Shown: positions 20,104-33,021 of the stretch, in pieces
Layout of the letters: each line of letters starts with the position of its first letter
How positions within the stretch are numbered: position 1 is the first letter of the stretch
Assembly: GCA_002221725.1 (NCBI GenBank)
Contig: NJFT01000103.1
Coordinates: forward strand, 62,001 to 126,000
Reading direction: 5' to 3'
From: Scedosporium boydii
Taxonomy: Eukaryota; Ascomycota; Sordariomycetes; Microascales; Microascaceae
DNA length: 64,000 nucleotides
Made by a program: the position numbers and the translations under genes
Notes under the pieces: model-generated
Told to the model about the DNA's origin: nothing
Seen by the model: the letters and a program-made list of their open reading frames with translations, nothing else
Databases searched by the model: none

Positions 20104-22467
20104 GCTTACTTTTCGGTTGACAATGAAGTTGACATATTGGGGGGGCGTAACTGGCATGATACCCTGAGACATTTTCCTGCTCTCTTTTTTTGGTACTCTC
20201 TTCTGTTTTACTCTCTCTATGGAACTAATCACGGTCATCAACGCATTGGTTTTTTGAAATTTGCGAAACGGAATTCAAGGAGGAGGGTGGATAAAGTTGA
20301 AGGTTGTTTTTTTCTTATTTTTACTTCCTTGCCCCCCTTTTTTTTTTGGCTTGTATGCAAGCTTTGGCCCATCTGATCTTAGATGAGCGCATACAATCAC
20401 CGCTAAACCGAGAGTTTGCTTTTCTTCTTCTCGGACCTTGTAAGAATACTTCAAACCTAGTTGTATTTTTTTACTTCTCTTCTGTGTCTTCTTTTCTCTT
20501 TTCTTTTGCTCGTTTTTAACGCATCACGAGAACATGACGAAAAAAAACGTTCTATATTTCGCAATGTTTTTTTTTTTGGAAGGTTGCAGTTTGACTCGGA
20601 GGTGTGTCGTTGGCGGCGGTTCTCTTATAATACTACTACTACTACCTCTGCTTTCTCTGGGCATATGTAAGCGCGTGTGCTTGTGTGTTCATGATGCTTG
20701 TAAAACACCAAGGTGAGTTCCGGGTTCAATGAGCGGAAGCCATCCCATGGTGGTTGTTACAAAACTGGAACATCCCATTGTCCTTCCTCTCGGCTGGAAT
20801 CTTGAACGATGCTTCATATATCATAAGCTACTGCTTGCATATCGTCGTCACTCGGGTTGCATTATCTTCCTCTATATCCCCAGACTCTCCTACGAAACCT
20901 CGCCTTTGCCTTTACGGAAATCCTCCTCCGCCCTACCTAGAGTCGGAAGGGGGAGATAGACAAGGCGAGCTCGACGGCCGGCGGGCCAGGACCCTTCCCT
21001 TGGCAGTAGAGAAAGATTGGGCGGCTCATTCCCGTGGGCACGTTCTGCTCGAGACGGCTTCGAACGCCTTCCGCGATTCATTTCTAGACTCGGGCGGGAG
21101 CAGAAGAAAAATATACGCAAGCTGTCCTCTCTTCACTGGCTGGTGCTGCCAAGGAGACCTCGCCGGTCACTCGGGAAGGCACGACAGCTATCAAAGTCGT
21201 CGTGGGTTCCGGTGCTCAGCAACAGCTGGGGTGGCCTTTGGGCCCGTATACGAAGCCGGGTGCGTGGGAGATGAGGAGAGATGATGCTCTTACCGATGGG
21301 GAGTGGATGGCGAGAAAGGGGCTGCGGCCGCCCGTGGGGGGTATTTCCAATGAAGAGAAGGAATCCCCTGATGGGTGAAAGGCGATGGGTTTATGGCTTG
21401 CAAGACCACTTCGTATAATCTTGGTATTGATGGCTTGATGATCGTACAGAAGTTGGTCAACGGCACCAGACGTCAAAAAAGATTGGCATGTGAAAATGGC
21501 GGGCGGCAAAAAGATCAATTGATGCTGCTCCGATGGGTGGAGCACCCGTCAAGGGTGTCAGGGGGTGTTGGCGAGCGCCACAGTTGTCCGACTGGGTTCC
21601 GGTGAAGGGCAGCACCCGGACCGCACCGGGGGAATCAATCTTGTTGACTGAGCTCAAGGGTGGTCCTGGACTGAGAAAGGAGTCTCTCGTACGAGTCCAG
21701 CTTGCGACCTTGTGATTCTCTAAGGGGGGGGGGGGGAAGACACCGCCACGTAAATTAAATCAGGTCGAAAGCGCAAAGCCTTGCCTCCCAGGCCCCCCAA
21801 GCTAGGAGAATTATGAGCAAAATGCCGAGCAGCGTCTTCTGTGCCAAGCAGGCTTGTTGTGACGTCAACGTGGACTTCCTCGGTGTAGGTCGCATTGATC
21901 TCTTGATCGCTCAGTCAATTCACATGGTATTCTGGGAGGGTTTTCGGCTTGGCGTCTCTCTTCAGAAGAAGAAAACGTGAACCCCCATCGGAGATGAGAG
22001 ACGGGGCGACAGGACCAGCATCCGGGATCGGGCGACAAGTGGCCAAGTCCAATTGTGAACACCTGACGCAAGACCTAACATAAACGTGTCGTCGTTCTGA
22101 AGAAGTATTTCGCATTCAATTGAAGGTAGATTTTAGAAAATAGGTGTATATTACTCTGTACCTCGTATATTCGACGATGTGTACATTCAAAGAAAGGGAA
22201 CAAAGAAGGGGAACCACCCGAAAGATCAATTGTAAACTAAGCGCAGCTGCAAACTGAGTTCAATTTTGGTGCCACCAGATGGCAGAGGCCCAGAAGGTCG
22301 TGGCCCACACGTGACGAAATTTAGAGGAACCACTCAACGCGTAAACGCGTCAAGACTGGAAAGCGGAAATGTTCTTGACTTCACTCCCCACATTTGCTCT
22401 ACACTACGTTCAACCCCCAAAAGCTCTACAAGATACGTGAGCCATCAATTGTAGAAACACATTTGAA
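20104..22467. other. Intergenic region, 2.4 kb
   Basis: The first 500 bp are T-rich 3' flank of the EDC4-like gene. A poly-G tract lies near 21724. Short open frames have no recognisable family. The last 200 bp are the RFC5 promoter with a CACGTG. Confidence 0.55.
22308..22313. promoter_or_regulatory. CACGTG E-box upstream of RFC5
   Basis: CACACGTGACG about 155 bp upstream of the RFC5 ATG, the same core as upstream of TAF10, RFC1/MRPL16 and MGE1. Confidence 0.4.
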
Positions 22468-23651
22468 ATGGCGCTCATCGTCGACAAACACCGGCCAAGA
22501 TCTCTAGATGCCCTCACATACCATTCCGAACTATCAGACCGCCTCAGGGCCTTGGTACGACGAAGCTCTATCTCCCTCCCTAGCGACGTCTATCCAACGC
22601 ATCATTCTAACTTTCACAAATCAAGGCCCAAAGCGGAGACTTCCCCCATCTCCTAGTCTACGGCCCTTCAGGCGCAGGCAAAAAAACCCGAATAGTAGCA
22701 ACACTCAAAGAACTCTACGGCCCCGGCGTCGAAAAGATCAAGATCGACGCACGAGTCTTCCAAACGTCATCCAACCGCAAGCTCGAATTCAACATCGTCG
22801 CCTCCATCTACCACCTCGAAATCACCCCTTCCGACGTAGGAACCTATGACAGGGTCGTGATACAGGACCTCCTGAAGGAGGTCGCGCAGACGCAGCAGGT
22901 GGACCTGTCGGCGCGGCAGAGGTTCAAGGTGGTGGTGATAAACGAGGCGGACCACCTCACGCGAGACGCTCAGGCGGCTTTGCGTAGGACGATGGAGAAG
23001 TACTCGCCGAATTTGAGGCTTATCTTGCTGGCGAACTCGACGGCGAATATTATTGCGCCTATTCGGTCGCGTACGTTGCTTGTGCGGGTGGCGGCGCCGA
23101 CGCATGAGGAGATATGCGAGGTGTTGGCTCAGTCGGCGAAGAAGGAGGGCTGGCCTATGGTAAAGGGGCTCCATCAGAGGATAGCGGAGGAGAGTGGGCG
23201 GAATCTACGAAAGGCCCTTCTCATGTACGAGACGGTACACGCCCAAAAGTAAGGATTCTCCCATCAAACCAACTGGGGTCATAGCGACTAACATCCTCGT
23301 AGTGAGAAAATCACAGATAGCACACCGATACCCCCACCAGACTGGGAAGCGTTAATCGGACAGGTCGCCAAGCAGATTATGGAGGAGCGCACGCCGAGAA
23401 GGATCCTCGAGGTGCGAAGTCAGCTCTACGACCTCCTGACGCACTGCATACCCGCTACCACCATTTTGACGACGCTCACATTCAAGCTCATCCCTATGAT
23501 CGACGACGAATTGAAGGGAGAAGTTATCAAGTGGGCGGCGTTCTACGAGCACCGCATCAAGACGGGCACTAAGGTCATTTTCCATTTGGAGGCGTTTGTG
23601 GCTAAGTTTATGAGGATACTCGAGATGTACTTGATGAGTATGGATATGTAA
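22468..23651 (+). CDS. RFC5: Replication factor C small subunit Rfc5 (human RFC3 type)
   Basis: AAA+ subunit of the clamp loader that opens and loads PCNA, and of the alternative Rad24/Ctf18/Elg1 loaders. Three exons: 22468-22554, 22626-23248 and 23303-23651, giving 352 residues. It opens MALIVDKHRPRSLDAL. The P-loop at 42-50 is GPSGAGKKT, with the second Lys typical of this subunit. The Walker B position reads VVINEADHL (Asn replaces the usual Asp), also typical of Rfc5 and consistent with a subunit that does not hydrolyse ATP. DAQAALRRTMEKYSPNLRLI and IIAPIRSR follow; the usual SRC arginine-finger motif reads SRT here. The C-terminal collar domain ends FMRILEMYLMSMDM. RFC1 lies 25 kb away in the same window. 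Confidence 0.95.
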
Positions 23652-26005
23652 GGGGTGGGTTGGATTGTTCGCTGTGGATTGAGTTTGTCGTGCAGGTTTA
23701 TAGACAGTGAATGTATCAACATCTCAATGCAGGCGAATGATCCTCATTGTCCCTTGCCAACCATCATTTGAGTTGAAGTAGGCTTATATCTGCCCCGCAC
23801 AGAGCAAATCTTTAATATTCTCGCCCATAAACGATAAAAGGGGCAGCAAGGATTTTACTTATGTCGCCCATAGCAATCCACGGGTACTAGGCACACTACT
23901 AGTACATTTCCCTTGCGAATTCCAAAGAGGATTACCAACGGGCAGAAACAAAGTCTTTCCCCTCAAACTTGGTCCCAATCATCGATCCCCAAGTCTCGCT
24001 TGTTTTAAGGCAAAGATAAACGGGACGGTTAGCCAAAAACTTAGATTAAAGTTGTCAAGAGGCTCTCCTGCTCCTGTGAGCGGATGTCATGCCAACAGCC
24101 GACAAACAAGCAATGACGGGGGTAAATATCCCGGCTTGCTCAAATTGTAGATATTCGTATTATGTAGGTGGAGGTGCTTGGCAGAGAGTTTCGCAACCTG
24201 GTTGTGGCAGGGTACGGATGATGGGCCGGTAAAGCCCACGTTTTATTTAAGCCGCGTGGGAAAAAGATGGCTTGGCAGAGGGATAAATCTCGAGACTGTG
24301 AGATGGGCAATTTACTTGGTCATGGTCGGGATAATTTGTGCACCTCTTTTCTAGCCTCTATTTTCTTTCTCGCTTGGTTTTATTTCATTCTATTTTGTTT
24401 CATTTTATTTTCCTACTTTCCGGCCATTTTGCTTATCGTTTTCTTGCTGGCTGGAAATACACATATTATTGAGGTAGGAGAGCGCCTTCATCTTCACGTT
24501 ACAGAGAAGAGGTCCCGAGGGTCTTTGGAAGAGGCTTCAAGCTTCTTCCCCGACCTATCTCCAACTCGGGAAACTGGAGTCTTGTCAACATGGGTGCAAT
24601 TATAATATTGTTCTTCGACGGTTGGGGCTCCAAACAGGGTTGCGCTCGGTCATAGTTCGCGATTCGGATTCGCCCAACGCATCCTTGGCACTTCAATGTT
24701 GTAAATTCTAGAGAGTTGGTCGCATGAGGGTGTGAAAGCGCAACGGTGACATGAGATCCAGGACGTGTTGGATTACTTTCTCCGGAGTGCGAGCGCTTAA
24801 TATTTTGAGGTCTGATCAAATTGAGAGGTGTTTCCAGAAGGAAGAAGATAAGGCAGGGCTTACACTACGACCCAACACTTCCGTTCGTCCACCTTTCGAC
24901 CCCTGCACGGCAACTGGCAACTCGATTCTCGATTTGGATCCAGAGTTTGGAAGTCAGGTTTTATAACACGCTATTCGTCGGGGAAGGTTGGGAGAAGCGC
25001 CCATGCGTAATGCCGTTGGATCTGACCACTTCTGCTGCCTGCGACCCAACATTCTGGGACGGTACCAATGCTGCTTCATCTCCCACGTTTTCTGAACCAA
25101 CTGATGCTAGGATGAAAGGGCCACTGGCGTCTTCTACCTCTATAAGTGGCCGTGGTACCTTCAATTGCTTAAGAGAGATTGATCCGTCAAGCCACTCTTC
25201 CTCAAATCTACGGCAATCCCTTTTACTAACTTTTACCTTTTAAACTCTCTTAACGAATTTAATGCCATTTGAATATAATTTGTAGACTCGCAAACGCATT
25301 TTGTGCTAATATAAGCATCAATAAGCGTCACTCCCATGTCGATGAAGAAGTATCTCGTCTCCGGAGATACATCCACCAAGGCACGAAAGTACACCGAGCC
25401 ATGATGCAACCTCGCGACCAAAAAAACGTGGGCAGGACAGGCCAGGACAGGCCCTGTGCCCTTTGCCCTTGTCCTTGCCACCATCCATTACTCCGCATCT
25501 TCCCCCTCCATCCCCCAGGCTTTCTGGTCAACCACGCTACACTAACCACTTTTCGCAGGTGGGGGGGGAATGGAGAGACCCACAAGCTCGCGAGTTGAGC
25601 CAACAGTTGCAACGAAGCTCGAGGATGAAGTACCGGCTGGAACTCCACTAGGAATTGGGGACTAATCTTAATCGGTGCCTCATGCCTTGGGGGGAACGAG
25701 TCGAGAACATTGAGGCTTGTGGGACTTCTAGGGATGAGTCTATCAACTCCGTCGAATCCGTCTTCATCTGGATATCAATTCCGAGGTGTCACCACACCCC
25801 TTTCCCACTAGAGCTTCCTTTTGTCCTTGTGGGGTCTGCCCCCGGTCAACTGTTTCGTCGATCTACGATTGCGAAATGGTCAGGTTCGAAAAGAACGGCA
25901 GATTCGTAAGAGGGCAGGCGATGACGGCACATGTGAATGCTCGGCGCCTTCGGTGGTTCTTGATTTCTGCTCCTAAACTCTTTCGGACCCGGAGTAAGGG
26001 ACGCC

Positions 26006-26095
26006 TACGAAGTAGAGTGGAGAGCACTGCCTGCTTGCCCTGTCGACACTCCGCGCAACCCGGGAGGACACGAAATACTTTGCAAGTACGAAGTA
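26006..26095. repeat. Two copies of intergenic 9-mer TACGAAGTA
   Basis: Copies at 26006-26014 and 26087-26095 in the large gene-free stretch. Confidence 0.8.
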
Positions 26096-27685
26096 GTTTT
26101 AGCACATTATCCGTGATGATCCATGGGGAAAAAGGCCAACCCCGTCTCTCTTTCCCCGTGCCCCGTCCCCCATCCCCCCGTGGGGTACGTAGTTCGTGCT
26201 CGTAGTGTAGTGGACACTGGACAGTCTGCAAGCAATCAAATCAGTGGATTTATTACCCACAATATTTGAACTATTCCCATCCTCGATTCTCCATAAGAAT
26301 TAATTGATCGACGACGATACATCAATTATTCGAGTATTCACTTTATCACCAACTCCCAAGGCTGAGATCCCATCCATCTCCTTGACATCATTGATGTCAA
26401 TCGTAGCCTAGCCTTCCATCGCAACCAACGATCTCCCCTGTCCGCGACTGCCGAACGGCTACTACTTTAAATAGCCAAGCCCTGGAATCCTTCCGATGGC
26501 TACATGCTGGACCTGGCATTTCCCTTGCCAAGTCTTTACCCGCGAACGTTGGTCTGGGCACCTACGGCGATTTTTGGCGGGGGCTTGCATGGCCCTGGTA
26601 CAGATTCAACCAATCCTCCTGTCCTTCTGGGTGCCTAGACATTCCAGAGTGTTCCTCCAAGGAAACGCCCGGACTTGCAACCCATGCGAGGCACCCCCAG
26701 TACCGTGCCAAGCCTTTCTCGGCATGTGGTTTTTTTAGTGTTGATCAGCCAAAGGACGAAAGGAAAAGAAGCCAAGAAAGTAACATCGAACACTTCGATG
26801 ACCTCACCGAAACAATTGATCCAACGTCCAGCGTCCAATCTAACAGCCCTGCGCAGACTTTTTGCCTAGACTGCTTGCTACCCAGGGCTTCGGGATCGAA
26901 TAGGCGCGCGTCGCAGGTTTTGCTTTATTAAACAAGGTAGTTAACGACAGAAACGCAAAGAAGACCCTTATTTATCAGTTTGACGTGTTGTGCCGTCTGA
27001 ACTATGTATTTGATGCATGCCTATTCCGATCTTCTGGGAAATAGAGATCCAGCAAGAAACTGAGATGTTGGAGAAGACATGAAAAAAGGGGGGCACAAGT
27101 CCCTCTTTTTCCGGAGTAAAGGCAAAGTAGCGATGTCGACACACGTTACATGGCGGTCGGTACAAGACACCACTTTAGCGAAGTAGTGGAGTGTCAGCTT
27201 CGATCTTATCTTGGACGTTTGTAATGCAATTACTTTGAAGGAAAAAAACAAGCGAGCCGCCCAGAGTCATAGGGGAGAACGTAGAGTTGGTCTGTATCTG
27301 GTACTCCTCTCCACCTCCCCCCTTCTCCTCATCCACAATGGCACCCTCCAATTTTATTTGGAAAAAAAACGAGACCCTCCATCCTGACGGCCATGCCAAG
27401 AGGATCGAGGAATCTCTGCCCCGTGATTATTGCTTCGGCCCAACCAGCCTGCGTATGGCCATGGGATGATCCCCCCCTCGTTTACGTCTTTTGGCAAAAA
27501 TCCTGAAGCGCAAGGGATGCAACTAGATTAACGATTTACGAAGCTGTGCTTACCGGCGAGTTTCCAATGCAGAGGGGGAGGGATGGGAGGGATGCCGGGG
27601 CGGGGATGTGTGGAATGGAGCCGTGGCTATATTTGGGCCTACTCAGATGGACGGTATCAGATACTTCGAACTGGACATGGCATTC

Positions 27686-27694
27686 TACTTCGTA
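27686..27694. repeat. Intergenic 9-mer TACTTCGTA (reverse orientation)
   Basis: Exact reverse complement of TACGAAGTA. It is followed by GCGAAGT, a partial inverted copy. Confidence 0.75.
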
Positions 27695-29039
27695 GCGAAG
27701 TCAGATTTCCAAATAGGCAAACTGTGGATACGACTGCTAGTATCCATTAAGCATGTTCTGCGTTGCCCCGGATGGGGGATAAGACACTGCTTAAACTGGT
27801 GTACAGAGTACAAGATCCCATAGTCGTTCGCAAAACTTAAACGGCACTGGAGAAATTAAGCCGTCAATGGGATCATGGGGTCGGTTGCCTTGTTGACTGC
27901 ACTCACATACGTCTGCAATGTTCCACCGAACCAAGTTGCGCGTCGGGCGGGATAATAAGAATATGCAGGGAGTTTGGGAACTCACGAGATGGGCGGCTTC
28001 GATATCAACGGTAACGAGTTGACAGTCTCTGAGTCCAACGTTATCTGTCGAAGTGAAGTGGATCCACCACCCCCTTCGGATTCCTCATCCACAGTGGACA
28101 CTAGTCGAGATATGAATATTTGATGCCAAGCCGAAAAGAAAGAAAAAAAAAGATGACCATTTAAAAGAAAGCGGTTAGCTTTGGTGTAAGCGGAGTCGAC
28201 ACGGGTGTGCCCCTAGATGAAACCTGGACCAACTGTGCCCACGTACGTCGGGGAAACGGAACACGGAAGGGTCGTAGTAGTAGTTAGTTAGTTCGTGTTG
28301 CCTGTAGTCGGATTGAAAGGGCTGCCGGGAAAACAGCATTGGCTTGTTGATGGGAGGATCTCCGACTCGTGGGGACGTCATTGTCAACCGCAGGCAGCCA
28401 GCCTTTCTCGGTAATGAGAGAACCCAATCACTCTCAATGTTGTGTGTTCTAGTGTTATCGGCCCTGCTGTACCTTTTCCTTGGACTTCAGGGTACGTATG
28501 AACTTGCAGATTATTCCTATTATATTATTATACACTCCTTCCTTTCAATGAAATGCTACCCCGAACAATTGATGTATTGGCTGATATCGAATTACCAATG
28601 TTGGATTGAGGCGGGCAGATCCCCAATTTCTGGGAGCTACCTCAGTATGTACAATTGTATTACTCCATTTCTTCCCCCGCATTGCTGCCGCCCAACATGG
28701 TTGCTTCGCATTTTCAGAGGCAACATTGAATGGTTCAGCAATGGTCGGCATTCCAGGTGTTACTAGCTGGCATGAATGGAGGTACCAGACGTCGGGTACG
28801 GAGGTACGTGCGGCGGAGGTACGGAGCGCTCGAGGGCTTCTGCTGCTATTTCTCCGCCTTCCATTCGCCCATCCCGCGGGACAGGTCGTGGTTGAACCCG
28901 CTAAATTACTGCCGACACCGCCCGCAAGACACTAAACTCTCGAGACCCAGTTTTATAGTCCCTTAAATGTATCCTGTCTCGGGAGAGGACATGAACATTG
29001 AAAAGTTCAATTGTTAACACCCCATGGACCCATGGGGAC

Positions 29040-29048
29040 TACTTCGTA
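29040..29048. repeat. Intergenic 9-mer TACTTCGTA (reverse orientation)
   Basis: Exact reverse complement of TACGAAGTA. Near-copies (GTACTTCGTCTC, AACTTCGTACC) follow at about 29429-29455. Confidence 0.75.
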
Positions 29049-29627
29049 CTTGCGAATTTTATAAGTGTTATTACTGCCAACTTAAGGCACACATTGGTGT
29101 TTCTGTGCGGCTTTTCAGAGTCTACTCGCTTGTTTGGTGATGTAGAATTTGGCCGTCCGAGAAGCCGTCGTCGATGACGTGACCGACTTAGCTACTTGGC
29201 ATTACCTGCTCTGTATGTGGTGCAGTGGGAGTTTGTTGGGTGCATGTGGGTAGTGACCAGGCCCGACTACCAGAAATGCAGTCCCATCAAGTTGTTCCCA
29301 CGCAGGCCGATTCGCTCTCCACACACCGATCAATGATGTATTCAGGGACCAAGGATACTTCCGCACAATACAATGCGGTACAAAGCAGGGCGAAGAGTCG
29401 GAGGCAGAGAGTACCTGAGTACGAGAAGTGTACTTCGTCTCGGTAACTTCGTACCTGCCTACCTGCCTTGCCGGGGCGAACGAGCTCTTGCCAGTTGCAT
29501 TTCACCCGCAAGAAAGCTCGCCCCTCCTTCAGGCCCAGACCCTGGGAGAGAATGTCGCAGTGGTCATTTAAACAACCGAGTCGCCCACCTGCTTCCGTCT
29601 CTCGCTTCTCATCATCCACCTTCCATC

Positions 29628-29649
29628 TTCTTCTTCTTCTTCTTCTTCC
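29628..29649. repeat. TTC/CTT microsatellite in the ACS leader
   Basis: About seven TTC units inside a longer C/T-rich segment upstream of the acetyl-CoA synthetase ATG; probably promoter or 5' UTR sequence. Confidence 0.7.
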
Positions 29650-29895
29650 TCTTTCTCTTCCTCGCTCTGTTGCCTATTCACTCTCCACTCTTCATTCTTG
29701 TTGCTGCCATTGATCATTTAATCTATTGCATTCATTGACAGGTCCATCCCAATACGACCTCTTCACGACTGTCCCTCTTCGACCCTTGCTAAAGTTCACT
29801 GCCAACGACTCCTCGCTCCTCGATCCCTAAAAGAGTCGAACAAAGAAAAGAAACGACCCCAATTACTTCCCCCGAACACTACATACATCGCAAAC

Positions 29896-32800
29896 ATGGC
29901 CGACATTGCAGCGGCGAAAGCGGCTCTGGCGCAGCCTAACGGCGTCTCTTCCGCCGTGGCCACCAAGGCCGTTGTTGTTGTGCCTCCGCCCCCGGCCCCC
30001 GAGGGCGCCGTCGTCGCAGAAGCCCACCTTGTCGAGACACATTGTAAGGAACTTCCCATCTGATCTCCCGGGGCGCAATTGCTCTTGTCCGGGGTCGACG
30101 CCGAGCTGTTGCAAATCCCCCACGTGCGGACGTGCCACTAACGATTTTGCTTTTCTTTTTTAGACCCTCCTCCGGAAATGTTTAAGAGTAAGTCACAGAC
30201 CACCATTTAAATCGTTCGCGACAAGAGGAGCTATGACGAACGGGAAAATTACTTTGCCTTTTTTTGCCCTTGTCTATACTACTCTGTCGCCCCTCATTGT
30301 TTCCGTTCTTGGAGCTTCGTTGAAGCATCCACAAGCTCTCAATTCTGCAATGTGTTGGGATTCGAATTGATTTTTCGAGTCACCTTTTTTTTTTTTTTTT
30401 TTCTCCTTCCGTTCCTTGGTTAAGCTTTTTCTTTTTTTTTTCTTTTTTTGTTCCATTGACTCGGGTAGCGCGGTAATACATGCCCTCTCTGCTGCTGGGC
30501 CACCCTTGGCTTGCCTCGGAGATGTCGCAATAGTTAGCGCCGTGCATGCCCGGAAACATGGAAGGCCTCTTTTGGGCAATTCAGAGTGGATTTTTGCTAA
30601 CAAGTTTTCTCTTCCCCTTGCAGGGCATTCCTGTAAACCCCACATTATGGGTAAGTTCCAAGTTAGCTCAAGCAGCAACCCCAACAATATCTCCCCCAAA
30701 TTCAACACCTGCAGCCCGCCCCACCACGTTCCGGCTTCGGCCAGAGCTTTCGGGTGTTTGGCCCGCACCACCATCACCCATCACCATGCGACCATGACCA
30801 TTGCGGTCGACGGTGATGGTCCATGGCCCCACTCTCTGCGCCCATTGCCGGTTGACCCATTGACGTGCTAACTAATCACCAATGGTTTAGGTATGGAGCA
30901 CTACCAGAGGCTCTACGAGCAGTCCATCCGTCAACCTCACGAGTTCTGGGGACGCGAAGCCCGAGAGCTCCTCAACTGGTCCAAGGACTTCCAGACCGTC
31001 AGCGCCGGCTCCCTCCCCACCGGTGATGTAGCCTGGTTCGTCGAGGGCGAGCTCAATGCCTCGTACAACTGCATCGACCGCCATGCTTTCAAGAACCCCG
31101 ACCAAGTCGCCATCATTTACGAAGCCGACGAACCCGGTGATGGCCGTAGCGTCACTTATGGCGAGCTCCTCCGCCAGGTCTCCAAGACCGCCTGGGTCCT
31201 CAAGCAGATGGGTGTGCGAAAGGGTGACACCGTCGCCATCTACCTGCCCATGATTCCCGAGGCCGTCGTCGCCCTCCTTGCTTGCGTTCGTATCGGTGCC
31301 GTCCACTCCGTCGTCTTCGCCGGTTTCTCCGCCGACTCCCTCCGCGACCGCATCATCGACGCCAATTCCAAGGTTGTCATTACCACCGACGAGGGCCGAC
31401 GTGGTGGCAAGCTCATTGGCACCAAGAAGATCGTCGACGACGCCCTGAAGCAGTGCCCCGATGTCAAGAACGTCCTCGTCTACAAGCGCACTGGTGCCGA
31501 GATCCCCTGGACCGAGGGTCGCGACTCTTGGTGGCACGAGGAGGCCGAGAAGTGGCCTTCCTACATTCCCCCCACGGCCGTCAACTCGGAGGACCCCATG
31601 TTCCTTCTCTACACTTCGGGCTCTACCGGCAAGCCCAAGGGTGTCATGCACACCACCGGAGGCTACCTCGTAGGCGCGGCTGCCACCGGCAAGTACGTCT
31701 TCGACCTCCACCCCGGTGATGTCCACTTCTGTGGCGGTGACGTCGGTTGGATCACTGGCCACACCTATGTCGTCTACGCTCCTCTCCTCCTCGGTGTGAC
31801 CACCGTCGTTTTCGAGGGCACCCCGGCGTACCCCAACTTCTCTAGGTACTGGGATATCATCGATAAGCACCAGGTCTCCCACTTCTACGTCGCCCCCACC
31901 GCGCTCCGTCTCCTCAAGCGTGCTGGTGACCACCACGTCCGCAACGAGATGGGCAATCTCCGCGTGCTCGGCACCGTCGGCGAGCCCATTGCTGCTGAGG
32001 TCTGGAAGTGGTACTTCGATGTTGTCGGCAGGTCGAAGTGTCAGGTTGTTGATGTAAGTTTACGCGTGACATCCGGTGAAGCAAAAACAAGAACGGAAAA
32101 AAAAATTGTAGAATTTGTAATTTGACTGACTCTTTTGCGCAACACGCAGACCTACTGGCAAACCGAGACCGGTTCTCACGTTATCACGCCGTTGGCGACT
32201 ATCACTCCCACCAAGCCTGGTAGCGCGTCTCTACCCTTCTTCGGCATCGAGCCTGCCATCATCGACCCCGTCAGCGGTGAGGAGATCACTGGCAACGATG
32301 TTGAGGGCGTCCTCGCCTTCAAGCAGCCCTGGCCCAGCATGGCCCGTACCGTCTATGGTGCCCACAAGCGATACATGGAGACCTACTTCGATGTTTACAA
32401 GGGCTACTACGTAAGTGGAGGCCTCCGATTTTCTGTCTCAGTGTAACGAGACTTCCTTGGCTAACTTGCCGGCGTTTTTAGTTTACTGGTGATGGTGCTG
32501 GCCGTGATCATGAGGGTTACTACTGGATCCGCGGACGTGTTGATGACGTCGTCAACGTAAGCGGTCACCGCCTGTCAACTGCCGAGATTGAGGCCGCTCT
32601 TATCGAGCACCACAACGTGGCTGAGGCTGCCGTCGTGGGTGTCCACGACGAGCTCACTGGCCAGGCCGTCAACGCCTTCGTTGCCGTTAAGGAAGTCACG
32701 GAGGTCACGGACGCCCTGCGCAAGGAGTTCATCATGCAGGTGCGAAAGAGCATTGGTCCCTTCGCGGCGCCCAAGGCGGTCTACATCGTTCCCGATCTTC

Positions 32801-33021
32801 CCAAGACCCGCTCTGGCAAGATTATGCGACGTATCTTGAGGAAGATTCTCGCTGGTGAGGAGGACCAGCTCGGCGACGTTACTACGGTATGTTGTTACGC
32901 CTCTCCTTCTGTCGTGGCTTCGATGAAAGACGCAAAAGCACTAACGATTGATTCTTAGTTGTCCGACCCCACCATCGTACCGAAGATTATCGATATTGTA
33001 CACGAGAGCCTCAGGAAGTAA
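29896..33021 (+). CDS. Acetyl-coenzyme A synthetase (FacA/Acs1)
   Basis: Converts acetate, ATP and CoA to acetyl-CoA by an acetyl-AMP intermediate; needed for growth on acetate or ethanol. Seven coding exons: 29896-30043, 30164-30187 (24 nt), 30624-30650 (27 nt), 30891-32053, 32150-32410, 32482-32886 and 32959-33021; 696 residues. The adenylate-forming P-loop [11 protein letters not shown] is at about 305-315. YWQTETGSH (about 456-464), [17 protein letters not shown] and the terminal [11 protein letters not shown] follow; its Lys (about 654) is the residue known to be acetylated in the family. The N-terminal 49 residues are Ala/Val/Pro-rich and not conserved. The two microexons encode [13 protein letters not shown], which links the leader to the ACS_N region; both are forced by phase and good splice sites. 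The third intron carries long T runs (T18 at 30385). Confidence 0.95.

Larger units (their letters stand above)
23652..29895. other. Gene-free region, 6.2 kb
   Basis: The longest protein-free stretch in the window. Open frames up to about 140 codons occur on both strands but none has recognisable domains, and I see no terminal repeats, reverse-transcriptase or transposase motifs. It carries TACGAAGTA/TACTTCGTA copies at 26006, 26087, 27686 and 29040. The last 300 bp form a C/T-rich ACS leader with a TTC microsatellite near 29628-29649. Confidence 0.5.

Noticed and set aside
30887..31936. 349-codon minus-strand open frame opposite acetyl-CoA synthetase
   Set aside because: Antisense shadow of a highly biased coding exon; no independent motif.
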